Assembly (NCBI RefSeq): GCF_902362185.1
Contig: NC_044500.1
Location: 39,388,558-39,452,557, forward strand
From: Chanos chanos
Taxonomy: Eukaryota > Chordata > Actinopteri > Gonorynchiformes > Chanidae
Direction: 5' to 3'
DNA length: 64,000 nucleotides
Under the pieces are notes generated by a model, which made no database searches, was not told the DNA's origin, and worked only from the letters and a program-made list of their open reading frames with translations. The position numbers and the translations under genes are program-made. Position 1 is the stretch's first letter. Each line of letters begins with the position of its first letter. This document shows positions 61,749 through 64,000 of the stretch, in pieces.

Positions 61749-64000
61749 ATGCCGAAAGTGAAGAAGTCAAGAGGTGGAGGAGGGGAGAACAGTGGTGGAA
61801 CGGTGGCTCTGGCCGACCAGATTCTTCAGGGGGATATGGTGCGAATGCATGGCCGGGTAAAGAGTAGAGATCGTAAACAAGAGAACGAAGATGAGTATGT
61901 GGATGAGCGATTGTCGCGAAAGATTCTTGAACAGGCGCGGATACAACAAGAAGAACTCCAGACGGAGTTTGGTGTGACACCAGAGGCTAAGAAAAAGCCG
62001 TCCACCGTCTTAGGCAAGTATCCAGAGCCTCTTCTCACAGCAGTGTTAAGTAAACTAGATTGTTTGTTTAGCTTCTTGCATGGTGCATCAGGGTTGACAT
62101 GTGTACTTTTTCCCCCCTAAATTATTTTTTAGCATTGAAGTACGTAGTAACTGTGTATCATTGCAGGACCTGACACGCAGGATGGAGACTCAGACGAAGA
62201 GTGGCCAGCTTTGGGAGCTGGTGAGGAAGAAATGGGTGGAGGGACCGAGGTGGAGGTGGATCCTGACGATGAGAAAGCCATTGAGATGTTCATGAACAAA
62301 AATCCACCAATGAGGTGAATACAGTATTGTCTTTCACATTGCTTATCTCTGTCTAAAACCAATATTTTCTAAGTAAGGCTCTCCAAATTCCTTACCCCCT
62401 CAGCTGCTGTAAATGTTGATTATAGATTTTTACATCAGGCACTGAGTTCAGCTTTGAAATCCAATCCAGAGAGGACTCAGTTAATTTAATGATGTTAATC
62501 AGTTTGCAAAGTGCTTATATCGGTAAAATAGGGCACATACATGACTGTTAAAGACTCTTATTACTCCCATGTTCTTGGCTGAATTACAAACAACTGTGGC
62601 CAGATTAGCCAGATAATTCACATGAGAACCTTGTCCTAGTGATTAGTTTTGATAACTGATATGATATTCTTTATGTCAATGTTATGTTGAAGTTTTCAGT
62701 GAATACGAGTTTTGCAATGCAGATTTATTGAGTTTTAAAACAAGATACTTGAATACACATGTCGAGATCACAATTACTGATGTACTTGAAAATAAATATT
62801 TTGACAGCTTTCTCCTCAAAATATAAGTGGCCTTATTAGTTACTGTAGAATTTACTATAGCGATGGTTCTCTGTATGAAATGCAACATATGAACTCATAG
62901 CTAATGTCTCGATAGGCGAACATTGGCTGACATCATCATGGAGAAGATTACAGAGAAGCAGACAGAGGTGGGAACAGTGATGTCAGAGGTGTCTGGCCGG
63001 CCTATGCCACAGCTGGATCCAAGAGTCATTGAGGTGTACCGGGGTGTGCACAAGGTGAGCCATCTATTTTTTATGCTCAATTGAGTTTGCATGAGTTTAC
63101 AGAAGTGATATATTTGAGTGGTTAAATACTTTAAATCTGCACTTTGACTGCTGGGATTATTCCTTGATTATTCAGTCTTATTTACGGTTTAAACTACGTT
63201 CAAAGTTTTTACAACTTTGAAAAACAAATATTTTAAAGTATTCAGCAATTAAAAACATAATAAGTATCACTTCAGTCTTTAAGATCAGAGCATGTTTCAT
63301 GACCAACATACTGTAGGACTCTTAATGTTTACTTAATTATCAAGTTAGATGTTGACACCCACAAAAAGTGACACCCACGTCAATAAACACACACTAGGAG
63401 CATTCCTTTTTTGTTTTCATAGAGTTTCGATTGTGGATGTCCCATGGAATATGTGAAAGCTGATCAGTCATTACCTCCTCTTAACTGCAAAATGTGGCAT
63501 CATTCAGTATTTTACAATCCCTCATACACAAGTTTCATATGTCCAGTCAACATTCCAGTTCTTGCCAAGACAAGGAGACGGGATGATAAACATAAATTTG
63601 TACCTTTAAATGAAAAACATGTCTTAACAATCCTTTCTAGGTTCTTTCAAAATATCGCAGTGGAAAACTTCCCAAGGCTTTCAAGATCATCCCAGCACTG
63701 TCAAACTGGGAACAAATTCTCTATCTCACAGAACCAGAGACCTGGACTGCCGCTGCTATGTATCAGGCCACAAGGTTAGTGAACGTACAATGTGTATCAT
63801 TCCCAGCACAATTTAGATATTGTGACAGACTTTCTGCACCAAATTTGAGGTTATATTCCTCTGTTAAACATGTTTATCATTATGCTTGAACATGAATTAC
63901 CGGTTATGTTTTTATTTAATAGGGATTAGCTAATGTTCCTTTCATATTCTCTAATTTTGAATAGGATCTTCTCATCCAATCTGAAGGAGCGTATGGCCCA
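61749..64000 (+). CDS. bysl: bystin (BYSL), 5' part
   Basis: Bystin (yeast Enp1) is needed for 40S ribosomal subunit maturation in nucleus and nucleolus. Exons: 61749-62013, 62167-62314, 62916-63054, 63641-63774 and 63965 to the window edge, in frame throughout. It starts [15 protein letters not shown], followed by [30 protein letters not shown], an acidic DSDEEWPAL stretch, [15 protein letters not shown] and [19 protein letters not shown]. Then come [54 protein letters not shown] and the edge. About half of a 430-440 residue protein is present. Intron 1 has a GC donor (TTAG|GCAAGT). The rest lies to the right of the window. Confidence 0.96.

Overview
The window is nuclear DNA of a teleost fish. 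It shows GT-AG split genes with vertebrate exon structure, an L2-like LINE, a fish-type tRNA-derived SINE and abundant CA, AAT and homopolymer tracts. Nine protein-coding genes can be read, eight complete or nearly so and one cut by the right edge. No viral, prokaryotic or CRISPR feature is visible.

Layout. 1-850: L2-like LINE fragment (minus). 850-7,300: repeat-rich intergenic DNA. 7,300-11,490: elf3 (minus), an ETS factor with PNT, AT-hook and ETS domains, with a TATA box and a kappaB-like site. 11,560-16,990: intergenic, with one SINE. 16,992-20,856: apobec2 (plus), a cytidine-deaminase-fold protein. 23,000-25,115: a short two-coding-exon gene of the parathyroid hormone family (minus), most likely pth4. 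27,100-32,800: srsf3 (plus), an SR splicing factor with a recognisable poison exon. 33,000-43,660: cdkn1a/p21 (plus), with a long upstream region holding a candidate p53 element and a CCAAT cluster. 45,100-49,430: tmcc2 (plus), an ER coiled-coil membrane protein. 53,560-58,500: usp49 (minus), a deubiquitinase. 59,270-61,250: med20 (minus), a Mediator head subunit, head to head with bysl (plus, 61,749 to the edge), a 40S ribosome biogenesis factor.

The genes do not form one pathway. Several are linked to chromatin, transcription and cell cycle (elf3, cdkn1a, usp49, med20) or RNA (srsf3). The usp49-med20-bysl block matches the human 6p21 order, and srsf3-cdkn1a are also neighbours on human 6p21. 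elf3 and tmcc2 are on human 1q32. The window therefore mixes markers of two human chromosome arms.

Points worth a second look: the hidden pth-family gene; reading-frame disturbance from single extra bases in cdkn1a and in one srsf3 exon, which looks like assembly error; two GC-AG introns with the same GCAAGT donor; the conserved-looking srsf3 poison exon; a candidate p53 element; and convergent CTCF-like motifs around cdkn1a-tmcc2. I did not find a clearly new biological system. Exon positions were read by eye from splice signals, frame continuity and remembered family sequences; no alignment was run.
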